From RGIG5612 sp045627365 (GTDB lineage Bacteria; Bacillota; Clostridia; Lachnospirales; Lachnospiraceae), in the NCBI GenBank assembly GCA_045627365.1, contig JAZQNN010000002.1:1-35250 (forward strand): DNA of 35,250 bases. The letters are read 5' to 3'. The notes under the pieces are model-generated. The model was given only the letters and a program-made list of their open reading frames with translations. It ran no database searches and had not been told where the DNA came from. A program made the position numbers and the translations under genes. Positions 23,452-31,772 of this stretch are shown one piece after another (within the stretch, counting starts at the first letter, position 1; every line of letters begins with the position of its first letter).

Positions 23452-24456
23452 ATGATAGACGGCAAGAAAGTTTTGTTCAGTGGAATGCAGGCAACCAATG
23501 TTCTTACGATAGGCAATTATCTGGGCGCATTGAAGAACTGGGTCACATTAAGTGATGAATATGAGTGCTTTTACAGCGTAGTTGATCTTCATTCTATTAC
23601 GGTAAGACAGGATCCGGCGACACTCAGAAAACGCGCAAGGAACCTGCTTATGATATATATCGCTGCAGGTCTTGATCCGGAGAAGAACTGCATATACTTC
23701 CAGTCACATGTTTCTGCTCACGCAGAACTTTCCTGGATCCTTAACTGCTTCACATATATGGGCGAGCTTTCAAGGATGACGCAGTTTAAGGACAAGTCAG
23801 CTAAGCATGCAGACAATATCAATGCCGGGCTTTTCACCTATCCGGTCCTGATGGCTGCTGATATTCTGCTTTATCAGGCAGACGTTGTACCTGTAGGTAT
23901 CGATCAGAAGCAGCATCTTGAGATCACCAGAGATATAGCTGAAAGATTCAATTCAATCTACGGCGATGTTTTCACGATCCCTGAGGTTTATCTTGGCAAA
24001 GCAGGTACAAGAGTCATGAGCCTTCAGGAGCCTACCAAGAAGATGTCCAAGTCCGATGAGAACCCTAACGCAAGCGTATACCTTATGGACGACAAAGACA
24101 CGATCATCCGTAAGTTCAAAAGAGCCGTTACAGATTCAGACAATACCATCATTTATTCTGAGGATAAGCCGGGAATCAGCAATCTTATCGATATTTATTC
24201 GGCCTGCACCAACAAGTCTATCAAGGATGTTGAGGCTGAATTTGCAGGTGTCGGATACGGCGATTTCAAGCTGGCTGTAGGTGAGACCGTTGCGGATACT
24301 CTTGCGCCTTTGCAGGCTAATTTCGCAAAGCTTGAAGCAGACAAGGCTTACATCGATTCGATCATCAAGAACAACGCCGAGAAGGCCGCATATTATGCAA
24401 ATAAGACCCTCCGCAAGGTTCAGAAGAAGGTTGGCTTCCCTGAGAAGATCAGATAA
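23452..24456 (+). CDS. trpS: Tryptophanyl-tRNA synthetase
   Basis: TrpRS charges tRNA-Trp. The 334-residue class I synthetase has FSGMQATNVLTIGNYLGAL, where TIGN is the HIGH-equivalent (19-22), VPVGIDQKQHLEITRDIA, and KMSKS (197-201). Length and motifs are standard for the bacterial type. AGGAGG (23441-23446) precedes the ATG. It has its own promoter and a short leader without a T-box, unlike many Firmicute trpS genes. gyrB follows after 21 bases, so the three genes are probably co-transcribed. Confidence 0.96.
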   Translation: MIDGKKVLFSGMQATNVLTIGNYLGALKNWVTLSDEYECFYSVVDLHSITVRQDPATLRKRARNLLMIYIAAGLDPEKNCIYFQSHVSAHAELSWILNCFTYMGELSRMTQFKDKSAKHADNINAGLFTYPVLMAADILLYQADVVPVGIDQKQHLEITRDIAERFNSIYGDVFTIPEVYLGKAGTRVMSLQEPTKKMSKSDENPNASVYLMDDKDTIIRKFKRAVTDSDNTIIYSEDKPGISNLIDIYSACTNKSIKDVEAEFAGVGYGDFKLAVGETVADTLAPLQANFAKLEADKAYIDSIIKNNAEKAAYYANKTLRKVQKKVGFPEKIR

Positions 24457-24477
24457 TCACATTATAAGGACGAACGT

Positions 24478-26391
24478 ATGGCTGATAAGAACTATACAGG
24501 CGACAGCATAGAAATACTTGAAGGATTAGAGCCGGTCAGAAAACGCCCGGGTATGTATATCGGAAGCGTTTCCTCCAAGGGCCTGAATCATTTGATCTAC
24601 GAGATCGTCGACAACTCCGTTGACGAACATCTTGCGGGTTACTGCAGCGAGATCCAGGTAATCTTAGAGGCGGATGGCTCATGCACCGTTAAGGATAACG
24701 GACGAGGCATCCCTATCGGAATCAATAAGAAGACAGGCCGTCCGGCGGTCGAGGTAGTTTTCACGACACTTCATGCCGGCGGCAAATTCGGTGACGGCAA
24801 TTATAAAATCTCAGGCGGTCTGCACGGCGTTGGCGCGGCCGTTGTTAACGCACTTTCTCAGTGGCTTGAGGTTGACGTTTATTCAGACGGAAAGGTCTAT
24901 AACCAACGCTATGAACGCGGCAAGGTCATGTATGATCTTAAGGAAGCCGGAACCTGCAGACGCGGTGTAAGCGGTACTACAGTCAGGTTTTTGCCTGATG
25001 ACGAGATATTCGAGAAGACGTATTTCAAAGCCGATGCCATCATGAGCAGGCTTCATGAGACTGCATATCTTAACCCGGAACTGACGATCATCTTTGAAAA
25101 CAGGCGCTTTAATGAAGAAGAGGTCGTTACATTCCATGAACCTGAGGGAATCGTAGCTTATATTTCAGAACTCACAGCCGGCAAGGAGGAAGTCGCTCCG
25201 GTCGTTTCTTTCAAGGGCAAGGAAGAGGGAATTGAGGTTGAGGCTGCCTTTAAATTTACCAACGAATTCCAGGAGAACATATTAGGCTTCTGTAACAATA
25301 TTTACACACAGGAAGGCGGCGCTCACATCACCGGCTTCAAGGCTAAGTTCACCACGATCATCAACCAGTACGCAAGGGAACTCGGTATCCTCAAAGACAA
25401 GGACGAGAACTTTACAGGAGCGGATGCCCGTAACGGTATGACCGCGATCATAGCGATCAAGCACCCGGATCCGAGATTTGAAGGACAGACCAAGACCAAG
25501 CTTGATAATCCCGACGCGCAGAAAGTCGTTGCCGATGTTGCAGGCGAGGAACTTGTCAGATACTACGATAAGAACCTTGAGAACCTGAAGAATACCATCA
25601 GCTGCGCGGAGAAGAGCGCAAAGATCAGAAAGGCCGAAGAGAAGACCAAGACCAATCTTCTTTCCAAGAGCAAATTCGTTATGGAAGGTAACGGCAAGCT
25701 TAGCAACTGCGAGAGCCGTAAGCCGGAAGAATGTGAGGTATTCATCGTAGAGGGAGATTCCGCCGGCGGTTCAGCCAAGAAGGCCAGAAACAGGCGCACG
25801 CAGGCTATTTTGCCTATCAGAGGCAAGATACTGAACGTTGAGAAAGCCTCAATGGATAAAGTCCTTGCAAATGCCGAGATCAAGACCATGATCCAGGCTT
25901 TCGGGTGTGGATTTTCGGAAGGCTACGGCAACGATTTTGATATAAGTAAGCTCCGTTATCACAAGATAATCATCATGACAGATGCGGATGTCGACGGCGC
26001 GCACATTGCAACGCTCCTGCTTACTTTCTTCTACAGATTCATGCCTGAGCTCATAAATGCCGGGCATGTATATCTGGCTACGCCGCCGCTTTACAAGGCG
26101 ATTCCTAAAAAAGGCAAGGAAGAGTATCTGTATGATGATGCGGCGCTTGAACAGTATCGTAAAAAACACAAAGAAAGCTTCACACTTCAGCGATATAAGG
26201 GCCTTGGCGAAATGGATGCAGAGCAGCTTTGGGAGACAACGCTTGACCCTGAAAGACGTGTGCTGAAGCAGGTTGAAATAGAGGACGGACGTCTTGCATC
26301 CGAAGTGACCGAGATGCTTATGGGAACAGACGTTGCGCCACGTAAGCAGTTCATCCATGACAACGCCAATAAGGCTGAACTGGATGTATAA
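24478..26391 (+). CDS. gyrB: Type IIA DNA topoisomerase B subunit (GyrB-type)
   Basis: This is the ATPase/TOPRIM subunit of DNA gyrase or a gyrase-like topoisomerase IV. The 637-residue protein has GHKL ATPase motifs (EIVDNSVDEHLAG, VKDNGRGIPIG, SGGLHGVGAAVVNALS), the transducer QTKTKLDNP (usually KLGN), TOPRIM EGDSAGGSAKKARNRR (Glu425 on) and DADVDG (502-507), and C-terminal QRYKGLGEMDAEQLW. Internal wording such as PAVEVVFTTLHAGGKFG and RGKILNVEKA is closer to GyrB than ParE. However its partner subunit lacks a GyrA box, so this may be the organism's second, topo IV-like pair. AAGGA precedes the ATG, 21 bases after trpS. Confidence 0.88.
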   Translation: MADKNYTGDSIEILEGLEPVRKRPGMYIGSVSSKGLNHLIYEIVDNSVDEHLAGYCSEIQVILEADGSCTVKDNGRGIPIGINKKTGRPAVEVVFTTLHAGGKFGDGNYKISGGLHGVGAAVVNALSQWLEVDVYSDGKVYNQRYERGKVMYDLKEAGTCRRGVSGTTVRFLPDDEIFEKTYFKADAIMSRLHETAYLNPELTIIFENRRFNEEEVVTFHEPEGIVAYISELTAGKEEVAPVVSFKGKEEGIEVEAAFKFTNEFQENILGFCNNIYTQEGGAHITGFKAKFTTIINQYARELGILKDKDENFTGADARNGMTAIIAIKHPDPRFEGQTKTKLDNPDAQKVVADVAGEELVRYYDKNLENLKNTISCAEKSAKIRKAEEKTKTNLLSKSKFVMEGNGKLSNCESRKPEECEVFIVEGDSAGGSAKKARNRRTQAILPIRGKILNVEKASMDKVLANAEIKTMIQAFGCGFSEGYGNDFDISKLRYHKIIIMTDADVDGAHIATLLLTFFYRFMPELINAGHVYLATPPLYKAIPKKGKEEYLYDDAALEQYRKKHKESFTLQRYKGLGEMDAEQLWETTLDPERRVLKQVEIEDGRLASEVTEMLMGTDVAPRKQFIHDNANKAELDV

Positions 26392-26402
26392 AGGAGTAGT
26401 AT

Positions 26403-28922
26403 ATGCCTGAAGAAATAATCAGAAGTGAATATTCCGAAGTCATGCAGAAGTCGTATATCGACTACTCAATGAGCGTTATCTGTGCTCGTGCGGTACCTGA
26501 TGTACGCGATGGACTTAAGCCTGTTCAGCGCCGTGTTCTTTACGCAATGGCGCAGCTCGGACTCAAGGCAGATAAGCCACACAGAAAATCAGCGCGTATC
26601 GTCGGTGATGCAATGGGTAAATTCCATCCGCATGGCGATGGTTCGATCTATGACACGCTCGTTGTTATGAGCCAGGATTTTAAAAAGGAAATGCCGCTTG
26701 TCAACGGACACGGTAATTTTGGCTCGATCGAAGGCGACGGCGCAGCTGCTATGCGTTATACAGAAGCTCGTCTTGAGAAATTCACTCAGGATGTTTATCT
26801 TGCTGATCTGGATAAGGATGTAGTTGATTTCATACCTAATTTTGACGAGACAGAGAAAGAGCCTTCTGTCCTTCCTGTTCGTATTCCGAACGTACTTATC
26901 AACGGCTCAGAAGGTATTGCGGTCGGCATGACCACATCTATCCCGACGCATAACCTTAATGAAGTTGCTGATGCGATGATAGCCTATATAAAGGACCCGA
27001 AGATCACAACGGAAGGCCTTATGGAATATGTCATCGGCCCGGACTTTCCGACCGGCGGCATCGTTATCAACAAATCGGAACTTAAGGATATTTACGAGAA
27101 CGGTGTAGGCAAGATCCGTCTTCGCGGCAAAGTCGTTTTCGAAGAAGCCAAGAAGAAAACCGACCATGATAAGCTTGTCATAACCGAGATCCCGTACACG
27201 ATGATCGGTGCCAATATCGGAAAATTCATTCTGGACATATGCGACCTTGTCGAGACAAAGAAAACGACCGACATTGTGGATATTTCCAATGAGTCCGACA
27301 AGGAAGGTATGCGAATCGTCCTTACCCTCAAGAAGGGCGCAGATCCTGTGAAGATCGAAAACATGCTTTACAAGAAGACCCGTCTCGAGGACACATTTGG
27401 CGTAAATATGCTCGTTATCGCTGACGGCAAGCCGGAAGTCTTAGGCCTTAAGGGCATCATCCAGAAATGTACAGACTTCCAGTACGAGATCAATACGCGC
27501 AAGTACAACACACTTCTTGCCAAGGACAAAGAGCAGAAAGAGATCAAGGAAGGTCTTATCAAAGCCTGCGATATCATCGACCTGATCATTGAGATCATCA
27601 GAGGTTCGCAGAATATTTCCCAGGCTAAGGACTGCCTTATTAACGGCAATACACAGGAAGTGAAATTCAAATCCGAGGCTTCTAAGAAGGAAGCTTCCAA
27701 GCTCAGATTCACTGAACGCCAGGCGAGCGCTATTCTTGATTTAAGGCTCGCGAAACTTATTGGTCTTGAGATCCTTCAGCTTAAGCAGGAATATGAAGAC
27801 CTTCTTAAGGAAATAGAGGAGTTTGAGAAGATTCTTTCTGACAAGAACGCGATGAGGAAGGTCATCATCAAGGATCTTGAAAGAATAAAGAAGGAATACG
27901 GTTTTGAGCGTAAAACTCAGATAATCGATGCCGATGCGGCTGTTTTTGAAGAGGAAACGATCAAGGAACAGGAAGTTGTATTCCTGATGGATAGATTCGG
28001 CTATGCCAAGACTATCGAAGTTGCGGCATATGAGCGCAATGTTGAGACAATAGACAGCGAGAACAAATATGTGATCCGCTGCATGAATACCGACAGGATC
28101 TGCATTTTCACGCAGACCGGTCTTATGCATCAGGTCAAAGTCATCAAACTCCCGCTTAAGAAACCTAAAGACAAAGGCGTTCCTATCGACAACTTGTGTA
28201 ACTACACAAGTGCTACGGAAGAGATCGTCAAGGTCTGCGCTATGGAGCCGATGAAGATGAACAAGATCCTCTTCACGACAAAGCTCGGCATGATGAAGTT
28301 TGTTGATTCATCGGAGTTTGATGTTTCCAAGAAGACTGTTGCGGCAACTAAGCTTATGGACGGCGATGAAGTTGTAAGCATCGATTTCTTCGATGCGTCC
28401 AAGCAAAAGATATATCAGTCGTTTGATTTCGAAGATGAGCCGGATGTAACAATGTCCGGCGGATCGTTTGAAACCGATGATCCGATCAGCTCTTATACTG
28501 AAGAAGATGATCAGCTGACATTCCAGTTCTTTGATCTGGGACTCGGAGGAGATGCTGAAGAGATAAGTATCAGCCTTTCAGATGATGAAGCAGAGCAGGA
28601 TGATCCGGAAGAGGATGCGGCAGAAAAGTCCGGCGAGGCCAAGCTTGTAAAGACTTACAGCAAGTTCACGACCAACAAGATGGTAGTCCTTCAGACCAAG
28701 GACGGAGTATTCTTAAGGTTCAAGCTGAATGAGGTCCCTGAGAAGAAGAAAGGTGCCGTCGGCGTCAGAGGAATCAGGCTGAATTCGGGAGATGAGATCG
28801 ACAAGGTCTACATCGTCGGATTCGGTGATAAAGAAACCATCAACTTCAAGAATAAAGACCTGGAGCTGATGAAGATCAAGCTTGGAAAACGTGATACAAA
28901 GGGTACCAAGCCAAGAGCATAA
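26403..28922 (+). CDS. gyrA: Type IIA DNA topoisomerase A subunit (GyrA/ParC-type)
   Basis: The 839-residue protein is the DNA-cleaving subunit, with catalytic Tyr119 in GDGAAAMRYTEARL. The quinolone region reads KFHPHGDGSIYDT: the position equal to E. coli GyrA Ser83 is Gly80, while the Asp87 equivalent (Asp84) is kept. Residues 1-500 are otherwise typical. The C-terminal beta-pinwheel lacks a visible GyrA box (QRRGGKG type), although VFLMDRFGYAK and KKGAVGVRGIRL blades are present, and an acidic stretch of about 70 residues (about 675-745) is inserted before the last blades. Without the box, gyrase-type supercoiling is doubtful, so a topo IV-like decatenase is a real alternative. AAGGAG lies 6 bases before the ATG, 11 bases after gyrB. 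Confidence 0.86.
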   Translation: MPEEIIRSEYSEVMQKSYIDYSMSVICARAVPDVRDGLKPVQRRVLYAMAQLGLKADKPHRKSARIVGDAMGKFHPHGDGSIYDTLVVMSQDFKKEMPLVNGHGNFGSIEGDGAAAMRYTEARLEKFTQDVYLADLDKDVVDFIPNFDETEKEPSVLPVRIPNVLINGSEGIAVGMTTSIPTHNLNEVADAMIAYIKDPKITTEGLMEYVIGPDFPTGGIVINKSELKDIYENGVGKIRLRGKVVFEEAKKKTDHDKLVITEIPYTMIGANIGKFILDICDLVETKKTTDIVDISNESDKEGMRIVLTLKKGADPVKIENMLYKKTRLEDTFGVNMLVIADGKPEVLGLKGIIQKCTDFQYEINTRKYNTLLAKDKEQKEIKEGLIKACDIIDLIIEIIRGSQNISQAKDCLINGNTQEVKFKSEASKKEASKLRFTERQASAILDLRLAKLIGLEILQLKQEYEDLLKEIEEFEKILSDKNAMRKVIIKDLERIKKEYGFERKTQIIDADAAVFEEETIKEQEVVFLMDRFGYAKTIEVAAYERNVETIDSENKYVIRCMNTDRICIFTQTGLMHQVKVIKLPLKKPKDKGVPIDNLCNYTSATEEIVKVCAMEPMKMNKILFTTKLGMMKFVDSSEFDVSKKTVAATKLMDGDEVVSIDFFDASKQKIYQSFDFEDEPDVTMSGGSFETDDPISSYTEEDDQLTFQFFDLGLGGDAEEISISLSDDEAEQDDPEEDAAEKSGEAKLVKTYSKFTTNKMVVLQTKDGVFLRFKLNEVPEKKKGAVGVRGIRLNSGDEIDKVYIVGFGDKETINFKNKDLELMKIKLGKRDTKGTKPRA

Positions 28923-28945
28923 CGTTAAATTTATCACATGAACGC

Positions 28946-29007
28946 AACGGCAAATTATGCTAAAAAGCCTTTAAAATATCGGTTTTTTTGGCTAATTTGC
29001 CGTTTTT
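28946..29007 (+). terminator. Long nested terminator after gyrA
   Basis: AACGGCAAATTA (28946-28957) pairs perfectly with TAATTTGCCGTT (28993-29004), and an inner A-rich/T-rich arm extends the stem further with small bulges. TTTTT (29003-29007) follows. The rest of 29008-29102 is AT-rich with no confident promoter; TTGATG (29026-29031) and TAAAAA (29051-29056) are a weak pair 19 bases apart. Confidence 0.85.
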
Positions 29008-29102
29008 GCGCTTTAAATCGATAAATTGATGAATTGTTGTTGAATTTGTCTAAAAATAGTTTTATTATTTCGTCAATTATTTCTAATATTCGGAGGCAGA
29101 AT

Positions 29103-30188
29103 ATGGACAGAAAATTAAGAGTCGGCGTTTTGGGCGCAACCGGTATGGTTGGTCAGCGTTTTGTATCATTGTTGGAGAACCATCCGTGGTTTGACGTTGT
29201 TCTTCTTGCAGCAAGCGAGCGCAGTGCCGGCAAGACATATGAAGAGGCAGTAGGCAGCAAATGGAAAATGGCTACCCCGATGCCCGAGAATCTGAAAAAT
29301 GTAATCGTTAAGAACCTTAATGACGTGGAAGCAAATGCAGCCGAGGTCGATTTCTGCTTCAGCGCCGTTGATATGGATAAGGAAGCTATCAGGGCATTCG
29401 AAGACGCATATGCTAAGACAGAAACTCCTGTTGTTTCCAACAATTCAGCACATAGATGGACTCCTGATGTTCCGATGGTAGTTCCTGAGATCAATCCGGA
29501 ACATATCGAAGTCATCAAGTATCAGAGAGAACGTCTCGGCACCAGGAAGGGCTTCGTAGCAGTTAAGCCGAACTGCTCGATCCAGAGTTATACGCCGGCT
29601 CTTCATGCACTTAAAGAGTTCGGCCCTAAGGAAGTTGTTGTCTGCACATATCAGGCTATTTCGGGAGCAGGAAAGAACTTCAAGGATTGGCCGGAGATGG
29701 TCGAGAACGTTATTCCGTACATCGGCGGAGAAGAAGAAAAGAGTGAGATGGAACCTCTTCGTCTGTGGGGCAAGATCGAAAATGGCGTTATTGTTCCGGC
29801 AACCACCCCGGTAATAACCGCACAGTGCCTCAGAGTTGCTGTTGAGAACGGACATACAGCCGCAGTATTTGTGAATTTCGAAAAGAAGCCGACTAAAGAA
29901 GAGATGCTCAAGGCATGGAAAGAATTCAAGGGCGTTCCTCAGGAACTTAACCTTCCGAGCGCACCGAAACAGTTCATTCAGTACTTCGAGGAAGACAACA
30001 GACCGCAGCCTCGTCTTGACCGCGATTATGAAAATGGCATGGGCGTAAGCTTCGGCAGACTTCGTGAAGATAAGATATTCCAGTGGAAGTTCGTTGGACT
30101 CTCCCACAACACTGTAAGAGGAGCAGCCGGCGGCGCGATCCTGCTTGCAGAACTTCTGACAGCCAAAGGATACATTGAAGCCAAATAA
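29103..30188 (+). CDS. asd: Aspartate-semialdehyde dehydrogenase, archaeal/fungal type
   Basis: Asd reduces aspartyl phosphate to aspartate semialdehyde, the branch to lysine, threonine and methionine. The 361-residue protein has the NADP-binding GATGMVGQRF (11-20), the nucleophile Cys158 in KPNCSIQSYTPAL, and GLSHNTVRGAAGGA at the end. The wording (VSNNSAHRWTPDVPMVVPE) is that of the long archaeal/fungal branch, which is also common in Clostridia. CGGAGGC precedes the ATG; an in-frame TTG at 29034 is unsupported. It supplies the precursor used by MetA in this same window. Terminators flank it on both sides, so it is its own transcript. Confidence 0.95.
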   Translation: MDRKLRVGVLGATGMVGQRFVSLLENHPWFDVVLLAASERSAGKTYEEAVGSKWKMATPMPENLKNVIVKNLNDVEANAAEVDFCFSAVDMDKEAIRAFEDAYAKTETPVVSNNSAHRWTPDVPMVVPEINPEHIEVIKYQRERLGTRKGFVAVKPNCSIQSYTPALHALKEFGPKEVVVCTYQAISGAGKNFKDWPEMVENVIPYIGGEEEKSEMEPLRLWGKIENGVIVPATTPVITAQCLRVAVENGHTAAVFVNFEKKPTKEEMLKAWKEFKGVPQELNLPSAPKQFIQYFEEDNRPQPRLDRDYENGMGVSFGRLREDKIFQWKFVGLSHNTVRGAAGGAILLAELLTAKGYIEAK

Positions 30189-30203
30189 TTTTTGCGGATT
30201 TTG

Positions 30204-30234
30204 GAAAGCCTGATTTGATTATCAGGCTTTCTTT
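30204..30234 (+). terminator. Terminator after asd
   Basis: GAAAGCCTGAT (30204-30214) pairs perfectly with ATCAGGCTTTC (30221-30231) around the loop TTGATT, then TTTA. The loop doubles as the -35 of the gltX promoter. Confidence 0.88.
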
Positions 30235-30244
30235 ATGCTATAAT
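30215..30244 (+). promoter_or_regulatory. gltX promoter embedded in the asd terminator
   Basis: TTGATT (30215-30220) is exactly the terminator loop; after an 18-base spacer TATAAT (30239-30244) follows, with TGC before it. Start is expected near 30251. The leader can form a small GTGG/CCAC hairpin. Confidence 0.75.
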
Positions 30245-30297
30245 ACTAATTTGTGGGAAAGTTTCGCCACGCATAATAAGAAACAGAGGAAGATGAT

Positions 30298-31755
30298 ATG
30301 AAAATCAGAACCAGATACGCGCCAAGCCCAACAGGAAGGATGCACGTTGGAAACTTAAGAACAGCTCTTTATGAATATCTTGTAGCCAGACATGATGGCG
30401 GTGAGTTTATTCTCAGGATCGAAGATACCGACCAGGGCAGATTCTATGAAGGCGCTTTGGATATAATCTACAATACGATGGCAGCTACCGGCCTTGACTA
30501 TGATGAGGGCCCTGACTGCCCTAAGGATTGCGGACCGTATGTTCAGTCAGAGCGTGTTCGCTCAGGCCTTTATATGGAATATGCCAAGAAACTTGTTGAA
30601 AAAGGCAAGGCTTATTACTGCTTCTGCAGCAAAGAGCGCTTAGAGAGCCTCAGAACGGTCGTTTCCGGCAAGGAGATCCTTCAGTATGACAAACATTGTC
30701 TGTATCTGCCAAAAGAGGAAATAGAGGCAAAATTGGCCGCAGGAGAACCTTTCGTTATCCGTCAGAATACTCCGAGAGAAGGAACGACATCTTTCTACGA
30801 TGACATCTACGGAGAGATCACCGTTGAAAATGCTGAACTCGATGATATGATCCTTATCAAGTCAGACGGATTCCCGACATATAACTTTGCAAATGTCGTT
30901 GATGACCATCTGATGGGCATTACTCACGTTGTCCGTGGTAACGAGTACCTTTCTTCAACACCGAAATATATGCTTTTGTATGACGCATTCGGCTGGGAGC
31001 CGCCTGTGTTCATTCATTTGCCGCTTATCACCGACGAAGAGCATCACAAATTAAGCAAGAGAAGCGGACATTCTTCATTCGAAGACCTTGTTGAGCAGGG
31101 TTTTGTTCCTGAGGCGATCGTAAACTACGTTGCACTCCTTGGGTGGAGTCCGGAAGGCACCAACGAGATGTTTACACTGAAGGAACTTATTGAGCAGTTT
31201 GATTATCACAGGATCAACAAGTCTCCGGCTGTATTCGATATGGTCAAACTCAGGTGGATGAACGGCGAGTACATCAAGAAGATGGAGTTCGATGAGTACA
31301 AGAAGATGGCTCTTCCTTACGTTCAGAATGTTATTACCAAGGATATGGATATCGACAAGATCCTTGAGCTTATCAAGAGCCGTATAGAAGTATTCCCGGA
31401 TATTCCGGAGAAGATCGATTTCTTCGAGGAGCTTCCTGATTACGATATCGAGATGTACACTCACAAGAAGATGAAGACCAACACTGAGATCTCACTCGAA
31501 GTTCTTAAGGAGACGCTCCCGCTCCTTGAAGCTCAGGAGGATTATTCGCTTGATGCGCTGCATGAGCTTATAAGCGGATATATCACAGCAAAGGAAGTTA
31601 AGAACGGCGTTGTTCTCTGGCCGCTGCGTACAGCTGTATCCGGCAAACAGTCAACTCCGGGCGGAGCTTTCGAGATCATGGAGATCATCGGCAAGGAAGA
31701 GACGCTGAAGAGGATCAGAGTCGGCATTGAAAAATTAGAAGCAGCTCTTAGCTGA
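30298..31755 (+). CDS. gltX: Glutamyl-tRNA synthetase
   Basis: GluRS charges tRNA-Glu, and in many Firmicutes also tRNA-Gln for later amidation by GatCAB. The 485-residue class I synthetase has PSPTGRMHVGN (9-19, HIGH equivalent), RIEDTDQGRFYEGA, VVRGNEYLSSTPKY and KLSKR (251-255), with an alpha-helical anticodon-binding C-terminus. Whether it is non-discriminating cannot be read here. AGAGGAAG lies before the ATG. Its promoter is inside the asd terminator, and its own terminator overlaps the convergent helicase gene. Confidence 0.96.
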   Translation: MKIRTRYAPSPTGRMHVGNLRTALYEYLVARHDGGEFILRIEDTDQGRFYEGALDIIYNTMAATGLDYDEGPDCPKDCGPYVQSERVRSGLYMEYAKKLVEKGKAYYCFCSKERLESLRTVVSGKEILQYDKHCLYLPKEEIEAKLAAGEPFVIRQNTPREGTTSFYDDIYGEITVENAELDDMILIKSDGFPTYNFANVVDDHLMGITHVVRGNEYLSSTPKYMLLYDAFGWEPPVFIHLPLITDEEHHKLSKRSGHSSFEDLVEQGFVPEAIVNYVALLGWSPEGTNEMFTLKELIEQFDYHRINKSPAVFDMVKLRWMNGEYIKKMEFDEYKKMALPYVQNVITKDMDIDKILELIKSRIEVFPDIPEKIDFFEELPDYDIEMYTHKKMKTNTEISLEVLKETLPLLEAQEDYSLDALHELISGYITAKEVKNGVVLWPLRTAVSGKQSTPGGAFEIMEIIGKEETLKRIRVGIEKLEAALS

Positions 31756-31772
31756 ATAAACGTACGATCAGT

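Noticed and set aside
29445..30107. 220-codon minus-strand open frame inside asd
   Set aside because: Antisense shadow of a strongly conserved gene, with no start signal or protein-like motifs.
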